Source: Zygaena filipendulae (taxonomy: Eukaryota > Arthropoda > Insecta > Lepidoptera > Zygaenidae). From it: a stretch of DNA of 64,000 bases. The notes beneath the pieces are model-generated. The model was not told the origin of the DNA. It worked only from the letters and a program-made list of their open reading frames with translations, and searched no databases. A program made the translations under genes and the position numbers. Below, in pieces: positions 27,955 to 40,765 of the stretch. The stretch is taken from assembly GCA_907165275.2 (NCBI GenBank), contig OU015666.1, forward strand, positions 1,704,001-1,768,000. Reading direction: 5' to 3'. How positions within the stretch are numbered: the first letter of the stretch is position 1; the number at the start of each line of letters is the position of its first letter.

Positions 27955-28110
27955 ATAATAATAATAATATATTTATTTGCAAAAGCCAGTACAAAAAGAC
28001 AGCATACAGACATTAAACTTAATTCTACATGGCTGTATTGGGTCAACATGAGATTATGTCCCCTGACTCTCAAACTAGGCAAAAACCTGTGAGATCAGTG
28101 GTCACTCGCT
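27955..28110 (-). mobile_element. LINE 3' end with (ATT)n tail (minus strand)
   Basis: An AATAAT microsatellite followed by ATATTTATTTGCAAAAGCC resembles the fragment at 25411 (TTCTTTATTTGCTTGAAAAG). Both look like reversed LINE tails. No protein-coding part is visible. Confidence 0.4.
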
Positions 28111-28218
28111 GCGCTGATGCTCAAAGAATATGACAGCCAAAAATAGTGTATCACACTTAGGTACAATATTAGACTATAGATTGGCGTATTTATTAGTAAA
28201 TGTTCTGTGTATATCTGT

Positions 28219-28255
28219 ATGTGTGTGTGTGTGTGTGTTTGCGTGTGTGTGATTA
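28219..28255. repeat. GT microsatellite
   Basis: (GT)n with minor interruptions. Confidence 0.85.
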
Positions 28256-28259
28256 TTGA

Positions 28260-29282
28260 TTGCTTACTGCTTCGCGCCAACTTCTCTTATTAAGAGTGGC
28301 GTTTAGTTGTCAGTGGCTCGGACCAATGTAGTTTGTCAATCCATGTATAAAGTACACAAATTGTGTAGAAAAAGTCAGAAGAAGCGGGAGTCCGAACGTC
28401 CAACTAGTGGCGCGTAGTACGGGGGCGTACTGACCGATTCACTACTCGGACTTATCGACTTAGTTCGGTGATGGTTACACAATATTTTACGCCGTGCAAT
28501 ATAAGTCTTAATTCCGTCTATTAAAACTTAATAAACAGCGGTAGCCACAGAGATATTACACCTAGAGCGATAGTTTCATTCGAAATATTGTTCGAAATTG
28601 AAGTACCTACAAATGTTACCATTAAATGTTACCATGGTTACCAAAAACAGAGATGTTGCAACTTTGCAGTATTCTCCCGAGAAACAGCGAAATTAAAATT
28701 TACTGACCTAGGCTTAGCTGCACTTTGGATTATTGTGTGATGTTCTTTTTTTTTCAAATGTGTAAAAAGTGATTACTACTTAGTGGTCACCTCTTAATTA
28801 TTTTTTTTAATCACTCTCGAGATACGCTGAAAAATTAAGAATGTGCTAGTAGAAAACAACAGGGCGCAAATCAGATAAAAGTCAAATTTTCGAAAACTTA
28901 CATCTCGAAAACTGCGAGGCGCAGAAACTGAGTTCTAACCGAGTGTTCCACGACCCTCACGCATTTTTTTTTTATTAGATATACCGTTACTACATACTAT
29001 GTAGAACTACTAACACTACAGCGCGCTGCGTTATGTGTATGGCATGCGCACACGCATAGTGTTGCACCGTGATTGGTGCGATCGGGTGGTGTGACCGGCG
29101 CGCCCGGAGCCTCGCCCGTGGCGCTCGGCTCTCTGCCAGACTTCATGACTTTCATTAATTACATAATTCCATGTTCCAATAAAAATTAATTTATCAATGA
29201 TACCGGACAATGCCAGCACCATTAAAAAACCACAGATCACAAAACTTTTTGTAGGTCTGTGATCTATAATAAAAATAATCCT
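28260..29282. other. gene-free, two CpG-rich patches
   Basis: Patches at about 28380-28510 and 29010-29130 (CCGGCGCGCCCGGAGCC) stand out from AT-rich surroundings. TTTTCGAAAACTTACATCTCG looks like repeat sequence. No frame or splice site is convincing. Confidence 0.3.
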
Positions 29283-29480
29283 AATATTTTTGCTACCTAC
29301 TTTAAACGCGAAAGTGAGTTTTTTGTTACGGTGTCAGTACTACTCGACCGGTTATGATAAAATTTTTCATACACGTTGTCAGGGAAGAGAGAGAAGAATA
29401 AAGGGCACTTTTTATCCCGAAATTCTAGCGGGCACTCCAAAATTAACACGGGTGGAATGGCGGCGAATGCCAAGTAGAAG
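29283..29480 (+). repeat. Helitron-like element, decayed end
   Basis: TTTAAACGCGAAAGTGAG, TTCATACACGTTGTCAGGG, AATTAACACGGGTGGAATGG. Confidence 0.5.
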
Positions 29481-30025
29481 TCAAACAACTAGGTAAGTAC
29501 AGCATAAACAATTCAACGCTGTCCCTAATAAAAGAACAGTGTCCGGTGTCCCCTACAGTAGGCGCAAACTTATATTGCAGTGCAGCCTGCAGGGTTACGA
29601 AAGGCTAGGATTTAGGTTTAGATATTCCATACTTAAATTCTCTTCCAAAAAGATAAGAAGGGACCCGCTACAGTCCCAGGCTCCAGCACATCGCTGTCTT
29701 GTTTTCATTTCACTTTCATAATTTCAATTCTTATGTCGACGTAAAATGCAAAGTCCTCGGTGGCTGTGTTGTGATGTGATGGATATTATCCAGTTCCGAA
29801 CCATTTCCCATGATTATACAGTCCGTTACAACACCATGCTCCCAATACGTCTTATCACACTTACGATATTGAAACTAATGCGATGGTCCGTCTCCAGCCG
29901 ACCTTACCCACCTATTACACGCATCCTTGTGTCGAATTCGGTCTCAAACAATCATCTAGCCTCTTGCAGATCGGTTTTTTTATGACCCCAGACTGTCTCC
30001 TCCTTCAAGAAATGGTGATTGATTA

Positions 30026-30105
30026 GAGATTCGGGAACGATGTCGTTCCCGAATCTCGTTCCGAAGAGAATCAAGTTGGATAGAGGATGTCCTCTATACA
30101 ACTTG
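30026..30105. repeat. twin short-loop palindromes
   Basis: First: perfect 15-base arms GAGATTCGGGAACGA around TG (30026-30057). Second: 16-base arms with one mismatch, core ATAGAGGA, also around TG (30072-30105), followed by a T run. Confidence 0.85.
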
Positions 30106-30999
30106 TTTTTTTTTTGAGCTAAGATTATTGATATTTGCGCTAATGATTCTCTGACTTTTTCTTAAAAGAAGACAACGTAATTTAAAATATTTAATAGTGA
30201 TTCCCATATTATGCCAAAGACCGAAATAATATAGAAAACAATGTTTACAAGAAGAAAACAAGGTTATGCCATAATCGATATCGAGTACTATAGAACAAGA
30301 ATGCGCTGCTCCAAGTTCCAATCTCGTTCCAATAGGAAATAAACAAAATTATGATGATTTGTTTTTTGAGATATTACTTACATTTATTATAATAACAATT
30401 AATTAATTTGTTAATTTATAATAACAACTACACCGGCGTGTACCGGCAGGCGTGGTCCGATTTTAATTACGTCAAGAGTCAAGATTAATAATGTACCTAC
30501 TGTAGTCGGTGGGTCCACAGGTCGTGCCTCGTTTTGCTGCTTTTGCGCTCTGCTGTTTGTAAAGGCGATCGTATTTTTGATAATTTTTTGGTATAACCGC
30601 TCAATTTGGAGAGATTTGTTAGAAATTAAACCGGCGCGCATCGTTCTCACGCGGTTTTCAACTGGTTCCTGTGTGAAACATCGCCGGAAGTGGTCGGTTT
30701 TAACGCTTACCGCCGGTACTTAAGCAGTCCAATTGAACCAACGAGCATGAGTAGGTACGACTGAACCTTAATTCGGTCCCGTGACAAGATCATTCCCTTC
30801 GTCTGCCGACTAAATCAACTGTCGATACCTACTTTATAACATGACCCCACGAATATTTTCGTCATTGTATCATTAAAATTCTCTATTTATGAAGGTTTTT
30901 TTAACTATCCTTTTCACGTATTCACGTATTTTTGTAATGTTTCTTGCGATCGATAAAAATCAATCAAATCTCCTGATACGAAATAAACTTGAAGCCTCA

Positions 31000-31612
31000 T
31001 TGTTGTTGTATCTATGGCTGTTCGGAGCGAAAACAGAGGCGTCGGAAGAAACGGCACTAGTGCGTTTAACGCTCCCGGAGATCAAATTGACGAGAAACAA
31101 AACCAGCGTCACTACGAGCCACCACAATACGACGTAATGGTAGCTCTTTTGCGGCTAATGGGCCGCATCCTGCACAGCCCGAGCGCAGTCCAGTCAATGC
31201 TAAGAGCTCGCCTCTCTCACTTGCGTTTTCAGACTAAATACCCCACTTCGTTTGTTTAACGGTGACTGCGATCACGTTTCCGTTTATTGTCCACATCCTC
31301 GCGTGGGTTTCTGTGCTCCACAGACAGTGTACGAACGGCCGCGTACGATGCGCTAACATTTTCGAATACGGTAAACCCACCTCCATGGTTGGTTGCGACG
31401 ATGTACGACGAATGTTTGGATGCAGTGATCAAGACGCGGTATTGAGTGGTTTTTATTGTCGAAGAATATTTCTCGTGCGTGTGAACAGTGACGGACATGC
31501 CTGTGTTTCGACGTCTGGCTTCGAGTGTTAAGAAAAAGAAGTCACTTTCCCCTTGCGGACTGTGCGGTCCTACGCCGAGTTGTAAGGCTATTCGCTTGAT
31601 GCGATAACGTTT
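31000..31612 (+). promoter_or_regulatory. CpG-rich patch ending in a strong splice donor; candidate promoter and first exon
   Basis: CpG density is much higher than the surroundings, and the patch ends TTTAG|GTAAGT at 31613. An 81-codon frame (31014-31259, MAVRSENRGV) precedes it but matches nothing I know. It could be a non-coding first exon of a gene continuing rightward. Confidence 0.35.
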
Positions 31613-31619
31613 AGGTAAG

Positions 31620-33764
31620 TGGTTTATGAGGGCGATCGCGATATTTTTGTAAGATACGTCCCATACTTTGTTTTTTGTATTTCTTTGAGTCCCGATGCTC
31701 CTTCATGTTCGGTCAGAGGTCCAACATTATCTACTAAATATGAGTTGTATTAGCATCTTTAAACTAATCAGCGCGTTATGTATTTGCATAAAGTACCTTA
31801 TATTTGACGTTTACCTATTAAAGGTTTTGAATAGCACGATAGCCACGACGATAGCATTTCGGAAACTACTATTTACTCTGAGCTACTATTAGCGGAAGAT
31901 GGGTAGGTAGGCACTGGCAGTATAGTAGTAGTACCTACCTACGTAAGTAGTGCATAGGTGTTATTTAAAATCCCTATTAGATTGCTAGGTGAGTAGCTAT
32001 ACGATTTTATTTAATGTTCAGCTCGTTTATGATCACTTTTGAGTTTTTTGAGTAGGTAGCTAATGAGGTAAGTACCCTACTAGAATAGCACTTGAAATTA
32101 CTGATTAATTTTGTTCGAATGTACCTACTTACCTATCGTACCTACTTAACAAGCTAACGGCAAGTTGACATGAAGGATGAGGATCACAACATGTGCACAA
32201 TAAACAGCACAAAGAATAAAGTTGTCGTTCGGTAGCTAAGTAATTCTAAGTACCTATGTAGCTACCTACACCTTAGGAATCATAGTAGGTATTTATTAGA
32301 AAGATGAAACTTTGAATCCGCGTAGGTACTAATTAAGTACTTAAAAAAATTAGGTTTAGAAGAATTCAGAAACCAAAATTAAAAAAAAAAACATACCTTA
32401 CCACTTTTGTTTATTTACGAAACACAAACTTTTTGAGGTTATAATATTGTAAGCAACAAGAAAATTTGTAGAGTTGTTACGTTCTAGTATTCAAATCATA
32501 ACATAATTAACACATTCTTAAGCAATAGTTTTTTTAAATACAGTACACAATACACATACGCGAAAGTTAAGAAGGAACTAAATGTAAATGTAATATGCAC
32601 ATTATTTTTGTCTGCATCTGACGTAGGTACCTATTTGATAAAATAATCATTTACCTAACTACATACAGTAAACAGACTAAACTACGATGCAAACCGGTAA
32701 AGTAGATAACCTACAACTTCTGACTTCGTTCAATCAAATTTACTACGCTAGCTGTTTAGACGATTTCGAGAAAAATTTATAGATGGCGCTTAAATAAAAA
32801 ATGCGTTAGTGTAGTGAACACTTGGTTAGAACGAAGTTTTTTCCATAATAATAAACTGAGTCCATTATGTCTGATATGCATGAAAAGAGGCAAAAATACA
32901 AAAAAACTCATTTCAAATAAAATTACAGTTGCTTTGTTTTTCCATAGAGCCGTATGATACTGTGACGGAAAATGAATTTTTACTCCCATCCGCACTGTGC
33001 GATAAGAAAACTTCGTTCTAAACAAGTTCTAAAAATAAAAAGAATACAATAGTAGGTACCTACCTAATAATTTATTAAGATAGTCCAAGAGATCTAGATA
33101 CCTTGAGGACTCTTGTAAATTAAACAGAATTTTATTGCACATCAGCGTGTTAGTTTTACTACTATAAATAGGTGTCCCTTTAAAAAGAGGTCTGTAGACT
33201 TTTACAAGACGGCGGCATGTTCTGCTATAACTTACAAGTACGCCTGGACACATAAATCTGTGCACATGTGAAAATTTATAGCGATGATAGCCAATGGTTG
33301 GTGCGTCCTAGCCCCTAAGGCACTTTCTAGTGCCAGCTACCACCTTCAAGTTGAAAATCTGTCGCCAAGCACCTAACGAGTTCTTCCGGAAGCCTCACTT
33401 GAAAGTCAGTTCCCATTCCGGGCTAGGTGTGTTTACAATCTTCGACCAGTGAACTGTGGTCAAACGCTAAGCCTGTTTACAATAAAAAAAAAAACTGTGG
33501 GCATAATAAAATTATGTATCATTTAGTTCAAGTTACCTCGGATCTGAATCTGATAAGAGTCACCTGTCAACTTGTGGTGGTCAAATAGATATAGGTAGTT
33601 ACCTAAGTAAAGAGTTCAGAGCTGCTCCTACTATCAAGCCGAGACCTTACAACTTGGCTTAAAAAATAGTAAGTACCTAACCACACTCCACCCCAGATAT
33701 TACGAAAATGGACAAACAAATTATTGGTGCATAAGTGCCATCCTTAATCAAACTGAATCTATAC
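31620..33764. other. gene-free AT-rich stretch
   Basis: Many TACCTACCTA/GTAGGTA motifs typical of lepidopteran intergenic DNA. A minus frame at 33029-33265 and an SINE-like stretch at 33290-33490 (GTGCGTCCTAGCCCC) are unassigned. Confidence 0.4.
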
Positions 33765-33945
33765 TTCTATGTATACTAATATTTGGTATAAAGATGTAAA
33801 GCGTTGTAGGGGGTAATCTCTCGATCTACTGAACCGATTTTGAAAATTCTTTCACTTATAGGAAGCTGCGGTATAGTCCTGAATGACATAGGGTAATTTT
33901 ATCGCGAAATTCCCACGGGAACTCCGAAATTAGCGCGGGTGAAAA
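33765..33945 (+). repeat. Helitron-like element
   Basis: TACTAATATTTGGTATAAAG start, GAACCGATTTTGAAAATTC, AATTAGCGCGGGTGAAAAAC; the CTAG end is lost. Confidence 0.5.
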
Positions 33946-34694
33946 ACCATTACTAATAACCCAAACTAAATAGTAGGTTTATAAGTAAGGAGAAAATCAT
34001 TAATTAACTATCGTGTTTTGTTTTTGGTCAGTCATTGACCGAAAACGTTGATCGACTAAACTGAAATTGCTATCCGTTGGCTTCAAAGACTCTGTAACAT
34101 AGAAACACATATCTAATTTATCCAGAAGTTCAAAACGCAGAGTAGATACCTGCCTACTAGATATAGTGACCTCGCGTCAGCATACTAAGGCACCATAGAG
34201 GCATAGAAGTACAATATTATTATTTCCTCTATGGATCTATGGATATAACTAGAAGATTTTACGTCTAGGGTCTACACAGTACCTACTAAAGGAAATCCAT
34301 ATCAGCCAAAAGACATCCACTGCCTGACTGACTGGCACTGACATAGGATCGCTAGGATTGCCAGAATTGAGGAGATAAAATTAGTTACCTACCTATTTAT
34401 TTAAAACCGAACTAATGAAGAGACCCATTCTCAAAACCTTAGTATTTTATTTCTACTAATGAATGCTGACCTAAACTACCACGCCGCTGTCACGTTTTGA
34501 GACGTTCGAGTTACACGAAACGAAAAAAATAAATATAATATTGTAATTGAAAAATAAAATTAATCACATAACCAACAAGCGTTTTATAACAAGGCCGAAT
34601 TTAATTGAATTTTCCTGAGAGTATTAACTTTAAAAAACTTATCCAGCTTCGGCAATTTTTGATAACAATAGTGAAAACCAATTGGAACATTTAT

Positions 34695-34748
34695 TTAGTT
34701 TAACCATGGACCAATTAAACTAGTTTAATTGGTCCACGGTTTAACTAA
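34695..34748. repeat. 54-bp near-perfect palindrome
   Basis: Two 27-base arms meet at AACTAGTT with no spacer and differ at only two positions. The arm core is GGACCAATTAAACT. Confidence 0.85.
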
Positions 34749-34936
34749 GAATCTATAATGTAGGTAATTTAGGTGATTTGGCGGCATATACCTAGATATA
34801 CATACATATCCGCAATCCAAACGCGACGATGTCGAAAGTCGAAACAGGGGTAGGTGGAAAATTGTTGAGGGTTATCGTAGTAAGGGTGATAACTTGTTAA
34901 GTTCTAAGATATTAATGGTCTAAGGTTAATATTTGA

Positions 34937-35168
34937 CTAGCTGTCCCGCGCGGTTTCACCTGCGATAATATCGAAGTTCCCGTGGAATTGTTCCATACAA
35001 ACTTTGCAACCCCTTTTCATCCCCTTAGAGGAAGAATTTGTAAAAATCCTTTCTTATCCGATGCCTACGTCATACAAAGAACACACCCTCCAAGTTCCAG
35101 GTCTCTACGATCAGCGGTTTAGGCTGTGCGTTGATCCATTAGTCATTCAGGACAAAGCATTTTATATG
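34937..35168 (-). mobile_element. Helitron-like element, CGTCATACAAAG subfamily (minus)
   Basis: CTAGCTGTCCCGCGCGGTTT, CCTCCAAGTTCCAGGTCTC, CATTCAGGACAAAGCATTT. It is collinear in reverse with 51185-51395 and partly with 47720-47870. Confidence 0.6.
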
Positions 35169-35404
35169 TGGACATAGATAAGCAATAGTGTGTTAACCCA
35201 CACTGGAGAAATTTTGAGTAAATCGTGTTTTAAAATTATAGCGCCATTTTATGTCAACATTTTTTATGTTCAATATTTAGTTACGTACTTAAACAATGTA
35301 ATAAGGTAAACACATAATTATAAAACGTTCCCTAACTCTCAATAAATCGTTCTGAATAGGTAATTTATTTTGTGGGTTAACATGTTATTGCTTATCTGCG
35401 TCCA
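35169..35404 (+). mobile_element. MITE family 2, copy 2
   Basis: Starts TGGACATAGATAAGCAATAG and ends TTGCTTATCTGCGTCCA. The body is collinear with copy 1. Confidence 0.88.
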
Positions 35405-36856
35405 TGTATAGATATGGTAACCAGATAAAAATATTAAATAGTTAATTCTTTAGCTTTTACGCCTTTTTTCTGATATTTCCACTAACCCATTAATTCTTAC
35501 CTAAATATATAGGTCAAAGTAAAGGTACCTACGTAAAAGGTTCATTACCTAATATCGCTGATTTCCGGGTATATAATAGTCTAGACTTTGAATAGGTATA
35601 GTGGAAAATTATTCATTGTAAACATAATATAAAAACGGAAATACATATAATTATGTGTGGAAGTTTTCAAATGCAGTAAAGGTGGCCATGCTTAGTAAAT
35701 AATAAGAAATGTCTTATGAGACATCCAGTCGTTTTGGTTGTTATATTGGTTTTATTTACGTACAATAGTAATTAAATACAATAATTTGAACTAAAATATT
35801 ATTTTACTTCAAGGTTTATCGCAAGGGTTTCACTCTGTATATTTAATTTACTAACAGTATTTGTCTATTTGATTTAGATCATGGTTACCCTATATTTTGT
35901 GTTGACATTACACGTATTACGTATATATATGAGGTAATGCTCTTTGATACTACTTTAAATCCATTATGGCCTTTTGTACATTATAAGAAATTTTCTTGTC
36001 TTATAAGAAATGTCTTCTATGACATCCAGTCGCTTTGGTTGTTTTATGAGACCGTACATAATATTATTGAATTGAATTGAATTAAATTTAATTGAAAATT
36101 ACAAGAAATGTCGGGTAAGACACGCGCATAGTAATTTTTGTCGGATGCATGTAAGACACCAGAAAATTTCTTATACGATTTCTTATATTTCTTATTTCTT
36201 TATTTCACGAGAGAGATAAAAAGCTGTCTAGTCTTAACTGAATACACCTATAATCACAATTATAAACACAGTGAGTTCATCGATTATACAGTATCTAGGC
36301 CGCAAATTTCCTACAGCTCTATGGAAATATACCTTCCATGGGAATTAAAACATGACTAACTTCCGGACAGTCTAAACATATATAATTACATCAATATAAC
36401 CGCGAGTTTCCTTATAATGGCGCCACAGGTATTTTCCTCTTGATACAATAATTTAGTTTTATGTTGCCATAAATCATGGCCGCCACACGGCGACTCGTGA
36501 ACTTTTTGAATCGGTGGAAGTTTTTCGAATGTTATTCACTCTATGCTTTTTTATGCTATTTAGACTTTTTTATGGCGTAGGTAAAATTTAACGTATGGGA
36601 ATTTTTGTTTTATTTTATAAAAAAAAAAAAACTAAGTGAAAATAGGAATAGAATTAAATCACTACTACTTAATAATGATACCCAGGTAGGTTCTATGAGT
36701 TCTTATGGCCTGGAGTAAATTTTTATTTATTTCTACCATCGAAATCTGTCTTCTGAGATCGAAATGTGATCAAGAGGAAGATCAATTATTTTTCATGCTT
36801 CTGTAGGTACTGGTGAATAGCTGAGTAAATAAAAAGTAGAGTTTTTATTTCGTCTG
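35405..36856. other. gene-free AT-rich stretch with a local duplication
   Basis: AAGAAATGTCTTATGAGACA plus TCCAGTCGTTTTGGTTG near 35705 recurs as AAGAAATGTCTTCTATGACA plus TCCAGTCGCTTTGGTTG near 36005. Nothing coding was seen. Confidence 0.4.
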
Positions 36857-37022
36857 AGGGTGGCGCAATGGTCACCATGCCTGCCCGCTAATCAAGAGGT
36901 TTCGGGTTCGATTCCCGGTGGGGGTAGACTTTGTGTGATGAACACAGAGTTCTATTTTACAGTCTGGGTGTGTATATATACATAGATCTGTGTGTTGTGA
37001 AGTGGATTATTATTATTATTAT
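36857..37022 (+). mobile_element. tRNA-derived SINE with internal deletion
   Basis: GGTGGCGCAATGGTCACC head and GGTTTCGGGTTCGATTCCC B box. The body jumps from the CATAG stretch straight to GATCTGTGTGTTGTGAAG and an (ATT)n tail. Confidence 0.78.
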
Positions 37023-37309
37023 TGACTTTGGGAAACTTAATTAGGTTAAAACTAAGGTCCAATTGACTAAGACGGCTATTTTATTTATGGGTGTGGCTAT
37101 TAATCCATTTACCACCTAGATTGTAGACACCAGCACTTACTAACGTTGATGATAGGTTTGAACAATCGTACTATGTTTTTATCAAATTGAATGAAATATA
37201 CTTTATTGCACACACACTTTATTTATATTTATTTATATATTTGTTCATTTTATTTTTATTTAGATTTCATTTAATTTATGCTATCCAGTATCCACTTAAG
37301 TTTATAAAT

Positions 37310-37580
37310 CAACAAAAATTTCCACTGCTGGACAAAGGCCTAGATTCTCTACCATCCTAATCCAGCTTTTAATCTTTGAAAGAGGACAATTGGAGGGAAA
37401 AGTTAGATATCTATTCATTAACACGAACAACCCTTTCTGCTTGACACCCCCTCTCGGGGTCGCTTCGGCCGTTAAATAGGTAATGACTGGTGACCTGTAA
37501 TGCCACTTTAGGTTCGCGGAACTATTGTGGTCTGAAGGTCAACCACCTTTTTATTACAACCTTTTTAAACCGTCTCGTTG
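37310..37580. repeat. probable LINE-associated relic
   Basis: CCACTGCTGGACAAAGGCCT is a phrase common in decayed lepidopteran LINE 3' regions. No frame is left. Confidence 0.3.
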
Positions 37581-38104
37581 GCGCCAAAGCCTTTTTTTTC
37601 AAGTCTTCTTCGAATGATGAATGTAATACTTATTTGCTTTTTATGTAATGTACTTAATTAAATTGTAATTGGTTTATATCAGATAATTTATTGGATGCTA
37701 TTATACGTGTGGCGCCGCACCATGACAATTACTTCCGGTAGAGTCATTGTGAGTTTGCATTGGAATAGATTGGGCAGTGTTTAGTGGAAATCGAGTTTGT
37801 TTTGTCTAGATTTTTTGGAGGGATTTCGGCGCGTGAAACTGATAAATGAAAGTGATCAGTGGTTTCACCCTCGCGAATCATGGCCACCATTGTTAACATA
37901 TTGTCCTGTACCAGTTTTAAGTCCTTTAAGTTGAACCAGGAGTCAGGACATAGAAATTTGCATTAGTCGTGCTCAAATTAATCGATCGACTTACTTTACT
38001 ATCAGCTCGAAAATACGACATTGAATAACTTAAATGATAATGAAACGAAAAAAGAGAGGAAACTTAACTTGACATAAAAGAGTACAATAACTTATTATAT
38101 CTTT

Positions 38105-38325
38105 AGATAACGAATATTATAAATGTGAAAGTGTGGATGTTTGGATGTTTGGATATTTGGATGTTTGTTACCTACTCAATCACGCAAAAACGGCAGAACG
38201 GATTTTGATAAAATTTGGCATGCACGTTGTCAGGGGTACAGAGAAGGACATGAGGTACTTTTTATCCCAGAATTCCCACGGGAACTCCGAAATTACCGCG
38301 GGTGTAACCGTGGGGCACAGCTTGT
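38105..38325 (+). mobile_element. Helitron-like element
   Basis: ATTATAAATGTGAAAGTGTG, a TTTGGATG repeat, GCATGCACGTTGTCAGGGG, ACCGCGGGTGTAACCGTGGG and CAGCTTGT. Confidence 0.65.
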
Positions 38326-38330
38326 GATAT

Positions 38331-38662
38331 ATAATAGGGATGTTGACTACTATTGAAAATTAAAATTCTAATTAGTCCGTCAGTTAGAAAATAAAAAAAC
38401 AATAGACACGTATTTTTTGCTTTTTTAAATAAATTAAAATATACAGAGATAAAGCGCATTAAAGTTTAGGATGAGGAGGTCGTGACGTCACTAACCGCAA
38501 AACAGCCATACAAACTGTCAGAATAGTGACGTCACGCGAAATTTCAACTCAATATATCGCCGTTATTTTTTGATTACGTAAAAAAAGAAAAAATACGTGT
38601 CCAATATTTTTTAATAATCTACAAGACGGACTAAAAAATAAAAATTAGTCAACATGCCCATT
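38331..38662 (+). mobile_element. CRE-MITE copy J
   Basis: ATAATAGGGATGTTGACTAC to AGTCAACATGCCCATT, with both TGACGTCAC sites. It is inserted directly against the CTTGTG end of a Helitron-like copy. Confidence 0.88.
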
Positions 38663-38792
38663 TGATGTACTCTACTTACTTGCTACAAAGCGGCAATGAC
38701 TTCCGCTTAATCAGTTTACATTAAGAATAAAATCGACGCTAACGCGTTCCACACATATGATATTCTGCATTATAACAATCCACAAGCATTAC

Positions 38793-39038
38793 CTACGCTG
38801 TGTGGATGCACAAGGGTTGAGGTGTTGATCCACAAGGATTACTATGTAGATCGACAAATACTACGGTGCGGTGTGATTTTGTGCAAAACTTCTCTTTAGG
38901 ACTTTCGCGCATAATGCATTCAACGAGTGTCAAGTTCCAATCAATGTATTCTTTATTATCATCGTTGTATAGTTTAAAACTGCGGTTTATGGTGCTAAAG
39001 ACGGCAAAATCTTTCTCGAAGCTCTCAGCGGACACCAA
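38793..39038 (-). pseudogene. possible coding relic, unidentified
   Basis: The minus frame reads ESFEKDFAVFSTINRSFKLY, EYIDWNLTLVECIMRE and CIHTA, a reasonable protein composition in an AT-rich area. No family is recognised and no splice context is evident. Confidence 0.2.
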
Positions 39039-39875
39039 GAGTCAACTCGAGGCATAATAAATTTAATGCACACATCAAAAAAGACCCCTGCTAAACTTTT
39101 CTGTCCAAAACAGCATTGTATTACAAAAAAAAAAACTTTAGCATTTGTTTTTACTATGTAACATGCACACAAAAAATTACAGTACCTGCTTTGGTTCCGG
39201 CTAAGAGCTTAAAAGTATGTAGCGGTGGTTTTTTTAGGTTAGTATTGTCAAAGTACATAAGATAATTATTAATTACTGAGCGAGCAATTGCATTCTTACC
39301 AGATGCTAGCTGTTTCTCGCGGTTGCACCCGCAGTACTCTTCTACGTATTTACATGTTAAATTTCCTTTGTCTAGTCAAGCAACTGTCCATACAAATAAT
39401 ATTGGTACCACTCTGTTGGAACTCTACAAAAATTCCCGTTCGTCTTGCACACTGCACGAAATAAAGCACAAATAAATTAAAAAGTATGTACCGTAAGTAT
39501 TCTATACATTACTGCTGTTCTTACCGGTTTGCTTTTATATAAAAACATACAAAGAAAGTAGACTGCATAAAACAGATGAAAGTTATCGTGCGTTTGTACG
39601 CATGTCCCAGCAGACAGCTCGACGACGTTCTGTGCTTGAAATGTTAGGATATGGAAATTTCAATCTTTTCCCCTCACATATAGTGTTTAATTCGCTATGT
39701 AAAATAAGAAGGAATTTTGAAACGTATAATTTTGTCATAGACATTTTGTTTGCTCAAATGTTTTAAGTAACTATTTGTATATGTTTCAATAGAATTTGTC
39801 CTACAACTTTTTAAGTACCTAAACAGAGACATAATTAATAATTATGAATTGGTGAAAGGCCATGGTCATTTGTTA

Positions 39876-40018
39876 ATCTGATGTATAAGCTATATTATTG
39901 TAAAGTTTAATTTAAATCCATCCAGTAGTTTTTGCGTGAAAGAGTAACAAACATCCATCCATCCATCCATACATACTTACAAAATTTCGCGTTCATAATA
40001 TTAGTAGGAAGTAGGATG
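39876..40018 (-). repeat. Helitron-like 5' part (minus)
   Basis: Reverse complement of the 19518 fragment: AATCTGATGTATAAGCTATA, CATCCATCCATCCATC, TTCATAATATTAGTAGGA. Confidence 0.6.
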
Positions 40019-40449
40019 CGTCAACCGTTGTAGATTCTCAACTTGGCTAAGGGGCAGTATTTAGAATTTGTCTAAAAATAACAAGTTCCGAGAAACTTCA
40101 TCGCACAATCAACGCCGATGATTAATGCGGCGTTGTGGAAAGGATTTATGTAAGTTGGTTCGGAGATTAATTTCCAAATTCTCTGAAAGAATTTCTGCCC
40201 GGGGCCGGCGCGAGCGCAGACAGTGACGCATAGTTCACGCATGCGCCTAAGAGAAGTACCATGCATACTTAAGTTAGGAGTTAGGACTCCCAGCAATTCC
40301 CACCACATGATGTCTGAGATGATACGCGTTCCTAACGAAATGAAGTTCTCTCACTCAGTAGGGCAATTATGTAACTTTTGTTGCTATGATTTTTTCTATT
40401 TTAATCTGAAACATAGGGGTTCCAGTTCAGACAACTACAATTTATGAAA

Positions 40450-40765
40450 TACTAGCTGTGCCCCGCGGTTTCACCCGCGTGAGTTTCGAAATTTTTGCAG
40501 GAACTTCAAAGTAGCCTAATTTACTCCTTATAACATCAGCTAATTTGGCATCAGTGAAAGTCCCGACAAAATTGGACCAACCGTTTCGGAGATTCACCCG
40601 GGTGAGTTTTGGGATTACCGCAGGATCTCATTTTCAGGAGCCTTTACGGACGCAGGCAGAACCACCCGCCATAGTATCGTCACAATCGGTTCAATGAACT
40701 TCCATGGTTTAGGAACGCATAGTGGACAAACATACAAACATTCATTTTTATTTATAAAGATGTCT
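40450..40765 (-). mobile_element. Helitron-like element (minus)
   Basis: ACTAGCTGTGCCCCGCGG, CACCCGCGTGAGTTTCG, then TTGGACCAACCGTTTCGGAG and a second internal ACCCGGGTGAG. Related to 49978-50165 and 63330-63630. Confidence 0.6.
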
